Assembly (NCBI GenBank): GCA_030637745.1
Contig: DAOWFX010000118.1
Coordinates: 1-33,116 of the forward strand
Source of the DNA: JAGLOK01 sp023139005
GTDB lineage: Bacteria; Bacillota; Clostridia; Christensenellales; UMGS416
DNA: 33,116 nt
Reading direction: 5' to 3'
Of the stretch, positions 24,293-32,998 are shown in pieces (position 1 is the stretch's first letter; every line of letters starts with the position of its first letter). The notes beneath the pieces were generated by a model that saw only the letters and a program-made list of their open reading frames with translations, was not told the DNA's origin and did no database searches. The position numbers and the translations under genes are program-made.

Positions 24293-24552
24293 CCTCCATC
24301 AAAAGAAGTTGAATGAATTTATGCAATGTCGCATACTTCTACTCTGTTACATCTATTTTGCTTTACTTAATAAGAGCTCGGATATGCTCTCCTTGACCTC
24401 CGGTGGCAAACATCCTCGCTGCGCTCGCCTCAGAAGATGCGGGTATTTGATACCGTTTTCTTGCAGGTATTTTTTGATCAGCGGAACCATCTTTTTCCCA
24501 TTTGGCATGAGCTGATAGTTGACATACCAATCCTCGAGTGCTGCAAAAGGAA
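24293..24552. repeat. Direct repeat covering the 3' end of nucleotidyltransferase copy 2 and its flank
   Basis: It is closely similar to 24928-25185. The homology starts at a ribosome-site-like CCTCCAT, runs through a shared spacer with small inverted repeats, and covers about the last 65 codons of the gene. It reflects recent tandem duplication or gene conversion. Confidence 0.75.
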
Positions 24553-24919
24553 TCGATACATCGTGAATCGTTTGCTGCATGGATATAGACTGCTTGTCTA
24601 TGATATAGTGATATACGCCACTTGAATGGTTCACTTTGAAGCTTCCCATCACATCTACTTGGACGCCATTGACAGTATATTTCCCAAACTTCTCTGTTGC
24701 GAATAATTCAGTGTCTACATGCTCCATCTTCTGCCCACTGAGTAATATGATTTCTTCTACGAGATCAAAATCAGTCTCGTCAATGAAGATATCAATATCA
24801 TGTGGTGATTCTACAATTCCATATTGCTTCAACATCATGGATGCACCAACGCACCATATGATACCTACGTCATTGAGCTTTTTTGCAAGCAAAGATAATG
24901 TGTTTAAAATTTGATCCAT
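24353..24919 (-). CDS. Nucleotidyltransferase-fold protein, copy 2 (intact)
   Basis: A 188-residue protein starting at the ATG at 24919, which has GGAGG 7 bases upstream; an earlier ATG (24967) lies in a shared repeat. It shows a polymerase-beta-type nucleotidyltransferase core: VGASMMLKQYG (about 25-35) and the metal-binding DIDIFID (about 41-47), with VDVMGSF as the likely third acidic strand. It ends in a conserved RRAQRG stretch. Proteins like this transfer nucleotides to small molecules, RNA or partner proteins, and some act as antitoxins; no HEPN partner is adjacent, so the role is open. It is flanked on both sides by broken paralogues. Confidence 0.72.
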   Translation of the reverse strand: MDQILNTLSLLAKKLNDVGIIWCVGASMMLKQYGIVESPHDIDIFIDETDFDLVEEIILLSGQKMEHVDTELFATEKFGKYTVNGVQVDVMGSFKVNHSSGVYHYIIDKQSISMQQTIHDVSIPFAALEDWYVNYQLMPNGKKMVPLIKKYLQENGIKYPHLLRRAQRGCLPPEVKESISELLLSKAK

Positions 24920-24927
24920 TATTTTAC

Positions 24928-25185
24928 CTCCATAAAAGAAGTTGAATGAATTTATGCAATGTCGCATACTTCTACACGGTTACATCTATTTTGCTTTGCT
25001 TAATAAGAGCTCGGATATGCTGTCCTTGACCTCCGGCGGTAAACATCCTCGCTGCGCGCGCCTAAGAAGATGTGGGTATTTTATACCGTGTTCTTGCAGG
25101 TATTTTTTGATCAGCGGTACCTTATCTCTTCCATATGGCATGAGCTGATAGTTGACATACCAATCCTCAAGCGCTCCAAATGGAA
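24928..25185. repeat. Direct repeat covering the 3' end of nucleotidyltransferase copy 3 and its flank
   Basis: Partner of 24293-24552. The 3' halves of copies 2 and 3 are far more alike than their 5' halves, so the 3' part was probably homogenised by gene conversion or recombination after duplication. Confidence 0.75.
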
Positions 25186-25553
25186 TGTTTTCTCCATTGA
25201 TCTGCTCAATGGTAGTAATGGAGCGAATATCGAATATATACTCATATAAGCCATGCGAATGGTTTATATGAAATCCTGCCATGATATCTACATTGCCATT
25301 GCTAACTTCATACTTCATATAATGCTTTGTTGCAAACAAGTCACTCGGCTCAACCTCTTTTTTGCGCCCCACATTTGCAATCACCTTATTTGTTATTGCT
25401 ACATCTTTTATGTCTATAAATATATCTAAATCATTGGGCTCATCGAATAAACCATAATGATCCAAAAACAAGGATGCACCGACACCCCAAATAATATGTA
25501 ATTGATTATAGCTGTCTGCCTATATTAGATAATGTGCAATATATACAATCCAT
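24986..25553 (-). pseudogene. Nucleotidyltransferase-fold protein, copy 3, frameshifted near its start
   Basis: The open frame from 25471 encodes 161 residues with DLDIFID intact. The missing N-terminus is present in another frame: from an ATG at 25553 behind GGAG, fourteen codons (MDCIYCTLSNIGRQ) align with the first residues of copy 2. Skipping one base near 25511 then continues as YNQLHIIWGVGASLFLDHYG in the main frame. So a single +1 base breaks the gene. Its 3' third is nearly identical to copy 2. Either a recent pseudogene or a base-call error. Confidence 0.75.
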
Positions 25554-25583
25554 CATCATGTGCTCCGGTTTAGTGATTTTATA

Positions 25584-26696
25584 TTACGCGATATCGAGTA
25601 CTTCTACGCGGTTACGTCCATTATGTTTTGCTTTATAAAGTGCACGGTCTGCAGATGTAATGAGTTCACGGATTGTCATATCCTCCGACATCTGGCTGAT
25701 TCCAAATGATGCTTGAACAGAAATCCCCTGTGCAAATTCACTAGTGCTGATGGAAGTTCTTAGTCTCTCTGCAATCATTCTTGCATCCTTGCACGTGGTG
25801 TTTCTGCAAATGATGATAAACTCTTCGCCGCCCCATCTACCAGCAGTGTCCTCGTAGCGCAGGCTGTGCTTGATAATATTTGAAAACTGAACTAATATTT
25901 CATCTCCCAATGGATGTCCGTATTCATCATTGATGTTTTTGAAATGATCGATATCCATGAGTATGACACTCAAGGGTGTATTCTCTCGTGCGAATATATT
26001 GGCTTGTGATGTAATAACTGCATCCATTTTTCGTCTGTTGTTTAGCCCCGTTAGTTGGTCAGTATTAGCCATAATGGTAAGCTTTTTGTGTGCAATTTTA
26101 TTGTTTCTTTTTTCAACAAACAATTTCAATCGATTATTGTAGGCAACGACTGACACCATCACAGCAAGGCTTACTGCTGCTAGTGTATTTACAATAGTAC
26201 TTGCATTAAACAAACCTGAGTTTTGAAAATACAATAATGTCACCAAAACTATAAAACTACCATATGATACGAAGATTGCTTTGAGTGGTTTATTCAACGA
26301 CATAATATTATATGCAATTATCACAATGTGAAAGACAAGTAAATCTGATCTTTGCACAACACAAGCGATATACACCGAACCGGAGATCATCATTGTTGAT
26401 AAAATAATTATACATATTTCTTTTAAAAATCTTTTATCTGTTTTTTCTAGTAACTTAATAGAAACAAATCCAATGGTTGCAATTGCTAAAAAAGAAAACA
26501 CAATTAAACGTGTCGTGTGATTTTGCTCTAAAACTGCAACAAAATATAGGATAGTCAAAACTGATTCCAAAACAATTGTGAAAATAGTTAGCATTTTTGT
26601 TTGCTTAAGATTATATCCTATAACTAGATCACGGAATTCTTCTTGTTCACTTTTGCTCAGCTCATGTTGTATTAATAAATTGCTGAGTTTTGCCAT
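25584..26696 (-). CDS. Diguanylate cyclase with multi-pass membrane sensor domain
   Basis: A 370-residue protein, starting at the ATG at 26696 because GAGG is 6 bases upstream. About six transmembrane segments (roughly 35-190) form a MASE-like sensor region of no named type, followed by a GGDEF domain (about 205-370). The active site is GGEEF (289-293), and the RxxD inhibitory site (RYED, 280-283) is correctly five residues upstream. It should make c-di-GMP at the membrane. It is the second cyclase in the window; no EAL or HD-GYP phosphodiesterase is present here. It lies directly upstream of the nucleotidyltransferase cluster on the same strand. Confidence 0.92.
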   Translation of the reverse strand: MAKLSNLLIQHELSKSEQEEFRDLVIGYNLKQTKMLTIFTIVLESVLTILYFVAVLEQNHTTRLIVFSFLAIATIGFVSIKLLEKTDKRFLKEICIIILSTMMISGSVYIACVVQRSDLLVFHIVIIAYNIMSLNKPLKAIFVSYGSFIVLVTLLYFQNSGLFNASTIVNTLAAVSLAVMVSVVAYNNRLKLFVEKRNNKIAHKKLTIMANTDQLTGLNNRRKMDAVITSQANIFARENTPLSVILMDIDHFKNINDEYGHPLGDEILVQFSNIIKHSLRYEDTAGRWGGEEFIIICRNTTCKDARMIAERLRTSISTSEFAQGISVQASFGISQMSEDMTIRELITSADRALYKAKHNGRNRVEVLDIA

Positions 26697-27037
26697 TTGA
26701 TACCTCTTTTGTGTCCTTGTCAAAATTCTATGCAAAATACTTATCGTGTTGCATAAAACAACTCTACTAACCTATTACAATATCGTGCTTTCTCGCATTG
26801 AACTAAAGGATAAATGCAATGAGATGGCATATAATTGTCTTTTCTAGCCATTTTCTTGTGATTATTCGACTGTTTTAATATATTATTGCTATTTTACCAT
26901 ATCAATGTATTCATTAACACCATTGATTTATGCCGTGAGTATTCGCCATTCATTGTGTACTGTTCTTATCTTCATATAGTCAGTCTATGCTTTCTCCTGT
27001 ATAATATCAAATAGCACTTATATCTATTGGAGGTACT
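26697..27037. other. Intergenic region between divergent genes
   Basis: 341 bases without a gene. At the right end TATAAT (27000-27005) with TAGTCA 17 bases upstream (26977-26982) forms a plausible sigma-A promoter for the methyltransferase gene. No other structure stands out. Confidence 0.5.
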
Positions 27038-27811
27038 ATGAATCAAAAGAGTGAAACCAATAAAATCGCGTGGGAGTACAATGCGTATGCTTTTTGGACC
27101 AAAGAACTGGGGTCTCCCGTTGATTTTGCAAAGCAGTTAGTGTTGGCTCCGCAAAAAGCTTTGCGTAGACATATCCAATATCTTGGCGATGTGAAGGGGA
27201 AAAAGATCGCCAACATAATGGGCTCCAACGGAAAAAAGGCAATCGCTCTATCGTTACTCGGTGCAGATGTTACCATAATCGACTTTTCTGAATCCAACAA
27301 AAAGTATGCAATGGAAGTTGCCCAATATGCTGAAGTGGATATGAACTATGTTATATGCGATATACTCGAGTTGGATACAAGTACCTTTAACAACTTTGAT
27401 ATCGTCTATCTCGAGGGCGGTATTCTTCACTATTTTCAAGACTTAAATGCATTTACAGAAAAACTCTACGCACTTACCATAAACGATGGAAAGCTTGTTC
27501 TTAATGATTTTCATCCAGTAAGAAAGCTGTTTTTGCAGCGTGATATTTTCCTGCCAGCCGATGACTTTAATGCGGTAGGAGATTATTTTGAAAGCGATCT
27601 CCACAAAAACAGTCATCCACATCAGAAGTTCTACCCTGCAGAACTACATGATGCCTTTCCAAAATGTGTACTTCGGTATTGGACAATGGGAGAAATCATC
27701 ACTGCTGTTGCAGAGGCAGGATTTATCATCGAACAACTTATTGAAGAACCGCGTTTTGACTCCCACAATAACATTCCTGGTGACTTTACTATCATCGCAA
27801 AAAAACCATAG
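27038..27811 (+). CDS. Class I SAM-dependent methyltransferase
   Basis: A 257-residue Rossmann-fold methyltransferase. Motif I is a variant, KIANIMGSNGKKAIALSLLG (about 55-74), followed by the acidic strand end VTIIDFS. LEGGILHYF is the motif IV region, and VLNDFHP follows. The family acts on small molecules or lipids; the acceptor cannot be told. It is cytosolic. GGAGG lies 6 bases before the ATG. It is monocistronic, preceded by a plausible promoter and followed by about 200 bases before the NfeD gene. Confidence 0.85.
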   Translation: MNQKSETNKIAWEYNAYAFWTKELGSPVDFAKQLVLAPQKALRRHIQYLGDVKGKKIANIMGSNGKKAIALSLLGADVTIIDFSESNKKYAMEVAQYAEVDMNYVICDILELDTSTFNNFDIVYLEGGILHYFQDLNAFTEKLYALTINDGKLVLNDFHPVRKLFLQRDIFLPADDFNAVGDYFESDLHKNSHPHQKFYPAELHDAFPKCVLRYWTMGEIITAVAEAGFIIEQLIEEPRFDSHNNIPGDFTIIAKKP

Positions 27812-27921
27812 CAGCCTCCTTATCAACTACATAATATTGCATATCATCGAACAATCGATGTATGATTAAAACACAGAGTGTATTAATCAATGTCCTATTT
27901 GTAGTGTTTGAATAATTACTA

Positions 27922-27948
27922 TTGTCATGTCATTTATTCTCATATAAT
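27922..27948 (+). promoter_or_regulatory. Possible sigma-A promoter of the NfeD/flotillin operon
   Basis: TTGTCA (27922-27927) and TATAAT (27943-27948) are separated by 15 bases, shorter than the ideal 17. They lie 63 bases before the NfeD start codon. Confidence 0.4.
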
Positions 27949-28010
27949 ATATTAATTAACTCGTAAATATGATATTATTATATTCTAATAAGATTTTTTA
28001 GGAGGGCATT

Positions 28011-28685
28011 ATGAATGAGTGGTGGGCAGCACTATCGACTCTTCAACAAGTTTTCTACTACATCGCAGTTCCTTTTACCTTCATACTACTAATCCAGGCA
28101 GTGTTATCAATCATAGGACTCGGTGGCAATGATGCAGATTCAGATGCAGATATCGATACTGACAGCGATTTTGATAGTGATGTAGATACAGACTTTGATG
28201 GTGCAATCGATGTGGATGAATTTGATATCGATGCAGACACTGACCCTGCGGTCAATGCAGTACAAATGCAAGCAGCCAGCTTTCGATTCTTCACTGTACG
28301 CGGTATCGTCGCATTTTTTAGTATTTTCGGATGGACCGGACTGACACTTTATGAAACGTCACTCTCTACAGTACTTATTATCCTTATCTCACTTGTTGCA
28401 GGATTTGTTGCGATGTTTGTCATCGGGTTGATGTTTTATGGCGTGAAACGCTTGCAATCAAGTGGTAACATCAAGTCGAGTAACGCAATTGGCTTGCCTG
28501 CTGAAACATACATCCCCATTCCCCCATCGCGCACAGGAAAAGGTAAGGTCATGGTCAATGTACAGCAAAGGCTTACAGAATTTGATGCAATGACTGATGA
28601 AAATGAGAAGATCAAAACCGGCACAACCACCATCATCGTCGGGAATGCCGGAAATATATTAATCGTAAAAAGAAAAGGAGAATAA
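28011..28685 (+). CDS. NfeD-like membrane protein (YuaF type) with Asp-rich loop
   Basis: A 224-residue protein. TM1 is at about 13-36; then comes a remarkable acidic loop (41-78) in which every second residue from 41 to 63 is Asp (18 Asp in 38 residues). Two more membrane segments lie at about 95-117 and 119-143, and a C-terminal OB-fold NfeD domain runs from about 150 to 224. NfeD proteins are partners of flotillins in membrane microdomains. The flotillin start codon lies immediately downstream, its ribosome site overlapping this gene's stop, as in yuaF-floT of Bacillus. AGGAGGG precedes the ATG. The Asp loop could bind calcium or other cations. Confidence 0.88.
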   Translation: MNEWWAALSTLQQVFYYIAVPFTFILLIQAVLSIIGLGGNDADSDADIDTDSDFDSDVDTDFDGAIDVDEFDIDADTDPAVNAVQMQAASFRFFTVRGIVAFFSIFGWTGLTLYETSLSTVLIILISLVAGFVAMFVIGLMFYGVKRLQSSGNIKSSNAIGLPAETYIPIPPSRTGKGKVMVNVQQRLTEFDAMTDENEKIKTGTTTIIVGNAGNILIVKRKGE

Positions 28686-28686
28686 C

Positions 28687-30087
28687 ATGGAACTATTTAC
28701 CCTCGTAGTCGTCATCATAATCCTACTGTTTATTACATTCATCGCGATACTGACACGGTACAAAAAGTGTCCGTCCGATCGCATCCTTGTAGTCTATGGT
28801 AAGGTAGGCAGAAACTCAGGTGGTGAGAGTCTAAGCGCAAAATGCATCCACGGTGGTGCAGCATTTATCTGACCTGTATTCCAGCACTATGAATTCATGA
28901 GCCTAACACCCATGTCCATCACGGTGGATTTGACAAACGCACTCTCAAAGCAGAACATCCGCATTGATGTGCCTTCTAGGTTTACAGTCGGTATTTCTAC
29001 TGCGGCCGGCATCATGCAAAACGCTGCAGAACGTTTGTTGGGACTGAAGCTTACAGAGATTGAAGAGCTTGCAAAAGACATCATCTTTGGTCAATTGCGT
29101 CTGGTTGTTGCCACCATGGACATCGAGGAGATTAATACCGACCGTGACTTATTCTTATCTGAAGTATCCAGCAATGTAGAGACCGAGCTTAAGAAGATTG
29201 GTCTGCGCCTCATCAACGTGAACGTCACCGATATCAATGATGAATCCGGCTACATCGAAGCCTTGGGTAAGGAAGCGGCCGCAAAAGCCATCAATGATGC
29301 AAGAAAAAGCGTTGCTGAGAAAAAACGTGACGGATCCATCGGCGAAGCACTTGCACAAAAAGATGAAAGAATCAGCGTTGCAGAGTCCAACTCTCAAGCT
29401 ATCGAAGGTGAGAACACTGCAAAGATCACCGTTGCAAACTCTGATGCGCTACGACGTGAAAAGCAGGCAACTGCACTCAAGATTGCAACCGCCGCAGAAA
29501 AAGTACAAGCAGCCAAAGCGTTAGAGGAATCCTACGCCGCAGAAGAATCTGCAGAACTTCAAAGAGCCAGCCGCGAAAAAGCATCACGGGAGGCCGACAT
29601 CATCGTCAGTGCAGAGATTGCACAGCGTAAAATGGAAATCGACGCAGAAGCACAGGCGGAGCGTTTGCGCCGTATCGCAAAAGGTGAAGCGGACGCGATA
29701 TTTGAAAAGATGCAAGCACAGGCAAAAGGTCTAAACGAAATCCTTGTCAAGCAAGCAGAAGGATTTAAGGAAATCATCAAATCAGCAGACGGTGACACTG
29801 ATGCTGCTATTCGCATGATGATTGCCGATAAGATGGAAGATATTATCAAAGTACAGGTAGAAGCCATCAAGAACCTCAAGATCGACAAGGTCACTGTATG
29901 GGATTCAGGAAATGGGGGCGCAGACGGTAAGACTTCCACTGCAAACTTTCTCTCCGGTCTCATGAAATCCATCCCACCAATGAATGAGTTATTTGACATG
30001 GCAGGTATGGAATTACCCGGGTACTTGGGAAAAGATAAAGTAGCAAGTGCGCCACAGGATGTCGTCGCAGAGACGGTTGTAGAATAG
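28687..30087 (+). pseudogene. floT: Flotillin (SPFH protein) with in-frame TGA at a conserved Trp position
   Basis: Read through one TGA (28870-28872), this frame gives a complete flotillin of about 466 residues: an N-terminal hydrophobic hairpin, RYKKCPSDRILVVYGKVG, the SPFH domain (CIHGGAAFI, then PVFQHYEFMSLTPMSI), a long Ala/Glu/Lys coiled-coil, and the typical C-terminus (VTVWDSGNGGADGKTSTANF). Flotillins normally read GGAAFIWPV, so TGA sits where TGG is expected. Downstream reading could restart at the ATG at 28897, but that would lack the membrane hairpin. GGAG precedes the start. It is coupled to the NfeD gene. Options: nonsense mutation, sequencing error or read-through; TGA is a normal stop elsewhere here. 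Confidence 0.88.
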
Positions 30088-30118
30088 GCTGATGAGTATA
30101 TGTTAGTATGAATGTGAT

Positions 30119-30150
30119 AGCCTTGTGTATGTGATATGCAGGGCTTTTTT
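30119..30150 (+). terminator. Intrinsic terminator after the flotillin operon
   Basis: AGCCTTG (30119-30125) pairs with CAGGGCT (30139-30145) with one G-U pair, followed by TTTTTT. Confidence 0.8.
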
Positions 30151-30156
30151 AAAAGA

Positions 30157-30182
30157 TTCAATTCAAATATAGTGAAATTGAA
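30157..30182. repeat. Hairpin related to the 16062-16088 repeat
   Basis: TTCAATT pairs with AATTGAA around a loop containing CAAATATAGTG, which resembles the CAAATAAAGTG at 16068-16078. It is a possible dispersed small element. Confidence 0.4.
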
Positions 30183-30232
30183 ATGAAAAGTCATGTAAAT
30201 CGTTTTCTTCCCATCTTTTTACTTGTATGTTC

Positions 30233-30261
30233 TTGATTGGAATAATGAAAAATGATACACT
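30233..30261 (+). promoter_or_regulatory. Possible sigma-A promoter of the zinc-ribbon gene
   Basis: TTGATT (30233-30238) and TACACT (30256-30261) are separated by 17 bases, 36 bases before the start codon. Confidence 0.45.
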
Positions 30262-30297
30262 AAACCTAATTATTATACGATTATTATGGAGGGTTCT

Positions 30298-30513
30298 ATG
30301 AAAAACTCTACTCAATGTCCCAAGTGTGAATCAGTAGATATTATGCAAATCAATGGACTTATCGGGCAAACACAAACTACATTGAATTTGATTAGTATAT
30401 CCTCATCTGAGGGCGTTGCTGTAACAAGGTATGTATGCAGTGATTGTGGGTACTCTGAAGAATGGATTGTCGGCAAGAATTTGAAGAAACTGAAGAAGAA
30501 ATATCGGAAGTAG
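30298..30513 (+). CDS. Small zinc-ribbon protein
   Basis: A 71-residue protein. I use the ATG at 30298 because GGAGGG lies 4-10 bases upstream; the ATG at 30286 is itself part of the ribosome-site region. Two CxxC knuckles (CPKCESVD near the N-terminus and CSDCGY about residues 48-53) form a likely zinc ribbon, and the C-terminus is basic (KKLKKKYRK). It may bind nucleic acid or a protein partner. Function is unknown. It is monocistronic. Confidence 0.75.
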   Translation: MKNSTQCPKCESVDIMQINGLIGQTQTTLNLISISSSEGVAVTRYVCSDCGYSEEWIVGKNLKKLKKKYRK

Positions 30514-30575
30514 TATCTCCTACAAAATGTATATGTATTACAAGTACCAGATATAGAGAGAAAACACTTTGCTAA

Positions 30576-31754
30576 CTAATCTAAATCACCTAGTTTCGCA
30601 ACCCGTAACCCCTGCTCGATATAATCATAATGCGATATATGTGGATTGTTTTTGTTATCGATATCAATAGCGCAGAATATCCCTACAAACTCTTTGTCAT
30701 CCACTGTTTCTATATCCCAATTGCCAAAGCTCCCAGTTGCATACATTAGCCTTCCAGTAAACTCCCCTTCTTTGTAGGCGTAGTATGCGATATGAACTTT
30801 GTCGTTACTATCAACATCAAGTCCTGTGAAAAATCCGACACCATTTTTGTCCACCATTTCAGCTCTCCATGCACCTGATATGTTTGTTGCATACTTTAGG
30901 TATCCATTGCCCGGTGGATCAAGATAGTTTGCAGGGTCTGAGTAGCTTATGTGTACATCATTATTGCTATCTATTGCGATTGAAGTGTTCCATCCGACGT
31001 GTGATGTGCTATCTATTACTTTCAGTTCCCAAGTACCGTTTACGTTGGTTGCGTATTTGAGCCCTTTGTTCTTATCCAGATAGCTGATATGCACAAAATC
31101 GCTTCTGTCTATCGCAATATCCCCATCATTTCCCGCAGAAGGTGATGTATCCACATCCACCCATGTCCACTCTCCCATTGTGTTTGTTATGTATCGAAGT
31201 CCGCCTAATGCACCCTCAGTCGTTGTGCCTGCGCCCTCATTATTGTATGCGCAGATGTGGACATTCAATTTAGAGTCAACCACAATGGATGCATCAGAAC
31301 CTTTGACTACTTGTGCTTTTATGGATTCTGTTACCCATTCACCCGAGTTATTGGTTGTATATCGAAGATCTGTTAGATTCTCAGGGTTTGAAGCTCCTAG
31401 CTTGGAGCTAACGATATGTATGTAGTTATCTTTGTCCACTGTAATTCGTGGTGTCATCCCAGAGTACGTATCAAGGATAGTAGTTTCCCAATCACCACCT
31501 ACATTGGTCGCATACTTTAGGTTTCCATATGGTAGCGATTCTTCTCCAATTGCTTCATTTCCGAGGTTTTCAAAATATGCAATATGCGCTTTATTATTAC
31601 TATCGACTGCAATGGAGCTGTATTCGCCCACATTTCCCACTGCATCAACTATCGTTATATCCCAATTGTCCGCTTTTAAGACTGTGCTTTTTTCGCATCC
31701 CAACAAAGCAAATATCAATAGCAATGCTAAAATGCAAATTAGAATTTTTTTCAT
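30576..31754 (-). CDS. Lipoprotein predicted to be a seven-bladed beta-propeller
   Basis: A 392-residue protein with lipobox LLGC (Cys20). From about residue 30 it consists of seven repeats of about 46-57 residues. Each has a hydrophobic W-x-x-x-x-V/I-D start, a core like IAVDSNNKAHIAY and a strand like LKYATNVNGTW. Seven such four-strand units are the number expected for a closed propeller, like the BNR/Asp-box and sialidase-type propellers. It would sit on the outer face of the membrane; the ligand or activity is unknown, and no catalytic residues are recognisable. GGGAAG precedes the ATG. It is monocistronic on the minus strand, downstream of the nitronate-monooxygenase-like gene. Confidence 0.8.
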   Translation of the reverse strand: MKKILICILALLLIFALLGCEKSTVLKADNWDITIVDAVGNVGEYSSIAVDSNNKAHIAYFENLGNEAIGEESLPYGNLKYATNVGGDWETTILDTYSGMTPRITVDKDNYIHIVSSKLGASNPENLTDLRYTTNNSGEWVTESIKAQVVKGSDASIVVDSKLNVHICAYNNEGAGTTTEGALGGLRYITNTMGEWTWVDVDTSPSAGNDGDIAIDRSDFVHISYLDKNKGLKYATNVNGTWELKVIDSTSHVGWNTSIAIDSNNDVHISYSDPANYLDPPGNGYLKYATNISGAWRAEMVDKNGVGFFTGLDVDSNDKVHIAYYAYKEGEFTGRLMYATGSFGNWDIETVDDKEFVGIFCAIDIDNKNNPHISHYDYIEQGLRVAKLGDLD

Positions 31755-31853
31755 GAAATCACTTCCCTTGTAAACTACACAAAATCTATAATATTAGCTT
31801 ACGCGCTTGTGCGAATAATTTCAAGATTTCAAGAAAGATTTAATCTATTTATA

Positions 31854-31888
31854 ACAAAAATCCCCAGGTGTAGTGCCCAGAGGATTTG
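31854..31888 (-). terminator. Intrinsic terminator of the nitronate monooxygenase-like gene
   Basis: On the minus strand AAATCC pairs with GGATTT around an inner G/C-rich loop, followed by TTTTTG. It lies about 30 bases after the stop codon at 31916. Confidence 0.65.
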
Positions 31889-31915
31889 TGCTAAAAAAAC
31901 TATTATATATATTGT

Positions 31916-32998
31916 CTAAAGCGATTTATCGTACTCATCAATCAAGTCTTCAACCAATTTTTCAACTGATATAATGGATTCTGCTTTGTACGCATTCGCC
32001 CCTGCAAACGCAAAGCCGCTCTTCATCTTCCCTCTTTTTGCATTGGATAGTGCCAATGCGATGCAGTATGGACTGTCTAGGTAGTCACACGATACGATGC
32101 AATGATATGGGCATTTGTATGGCTTCTTCTCGCCTGCGAGTGTGCTTTTGATAAAGTCATTTATTATCGCCCGTCCTGGCATACCAACAGGGCTATTAAT
32201 GACAGTAATATCTTCCTTTTGCGCTGCTATATAACAGTTTTTGAACGCATCGGATGCATCACACTCCACTGTATTTACAAAGCGTGTTCCCATCTGGACA
32301 CCTGCAACTCCCAGTTTCATAATGTCATAAATATCTTTTCCGGTGTATATACCGCCTGCTGCGATGACAGGGATTTTCTTACCTGCCAACTCCTCAATGG
32401 GCTTGATATCGTTTAGTACATCTTTTACCAGCTTTTCAAGTGCAAACTCCGGGTCATCGAGTTGCTCAGGCTTAAATCCTAAGTGTCCGCCGGCCTTGGG
32501 GCCTTCTACCACGATGGCATCGGGTGTATAGTTATAGCGCTTAAACCATCTGGATGCAATGATCCTCGCTGCCTTTCCCGATGAGACAATGGGTACCAGT
32601 TTGGTTGATTTGGAGCCATTTAAAAACTTTGGAAGATCTAGCGGCAGACCGGCACCCGAAAAGATAATGTCTATCTTCTCCTCGATTGCAGCCTTTACCA
32701 TATCTGAAAAATCCGATAGCGCCACCATAATGTTGACACCGATGATACCGTTTGTGAGTTCTCTTGCCTTTTGTATCTGCTCTTTGAGTGCACGGATATT
32801 GGATTCTCTGAAGTGTTTGTAGTAATCCGGCTCATTCATACCAACGCCTGCAGCTGCAATGACTCCGATTCCCCCTTGGTTTGCAACAGATGCTGCAAGA
32901 CCTGATAGTGAGATACCCACACCCATGCCACCTTGAATAATGGGAAGCCGTACTTTGATGTTTCCTATAGTCAAGGTTCTCATTTTTGAATTTTTCAT
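31916..32998 (-). CDS. Nitronate monooxygenase / 2-nitropropane dioxygenase-like FMN enzyme
   Basis: A 360-residue FMN TIM-barrel protein. The ATG at 32998 follows GAGGAACG and is preferred to the upstream TTG at 33016. Motifs: IIQGGMGVGIS (20-30), EGPKAGGHLG (165-174) with the likely catalytic His172, AAGGIYTG (213-220) and GVQMGTRFV (233-241) for flavin phosphate binding. A C-terminal set of four Cys (296, 300, 304, 312) is typical, as I recall, of the clostridial branch. It may oxidise alkyl nitronates or act as a FabK-like enoyl-ACP reductase; the isolated context does not decide. It is cytosolic. Confidence 0.88.
   Translation of the reverse strand: MKNSKMRTLTIGNIKVRLPIIQGGMGVGISLSGLAASVANQGGIGVIAAAGVGMNEPDYYKHFRESNIRALKEQIQKARELTNGIIGVNIMVALSDFSDMVKAAIEEKIDIIFSGAGLPLDLPKFLNGSKSTKLVPIVSSGKAARIIASRWFKRYNYTPDAIVVEGPKAGGHLGFKPEQLDDPEFALEKLVKDVLNDIKPIEELAGKKIPVIAAGGIYTGKDIYDIMKLGVAGVQMGTRFVNTVECDASDAFKNCYIAAQKEDITVINSPVGMPGRAIINDFIKSTLAGEKKPYKCPYHCIVSCDYLDSPYCIALALSNAKRGKMKSGFAFAGANAYKAESIISVEKLVEDLIDEYDKSL

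Noticed and set aside
28870..28872. TGA in flotillin read as selenocysteine or as a reassigned Trp codon
   Set aside because: No stem-loop typical of a bacterial SECIS is evident just downstream, flotillins have Trp and not Cys at the site, and TGA ends other genes here, including the methyltransferase with its ATGA overlap. Nonsense mutation or sequencing error is simpler.
29559..30194. Long minus-strand ORF opposite flotillin
   Set aside because: It is antisense to a clearly conserved coding frame, has no ribosome site and its Ser/Ala/Ile composition is that of a codon shadow.
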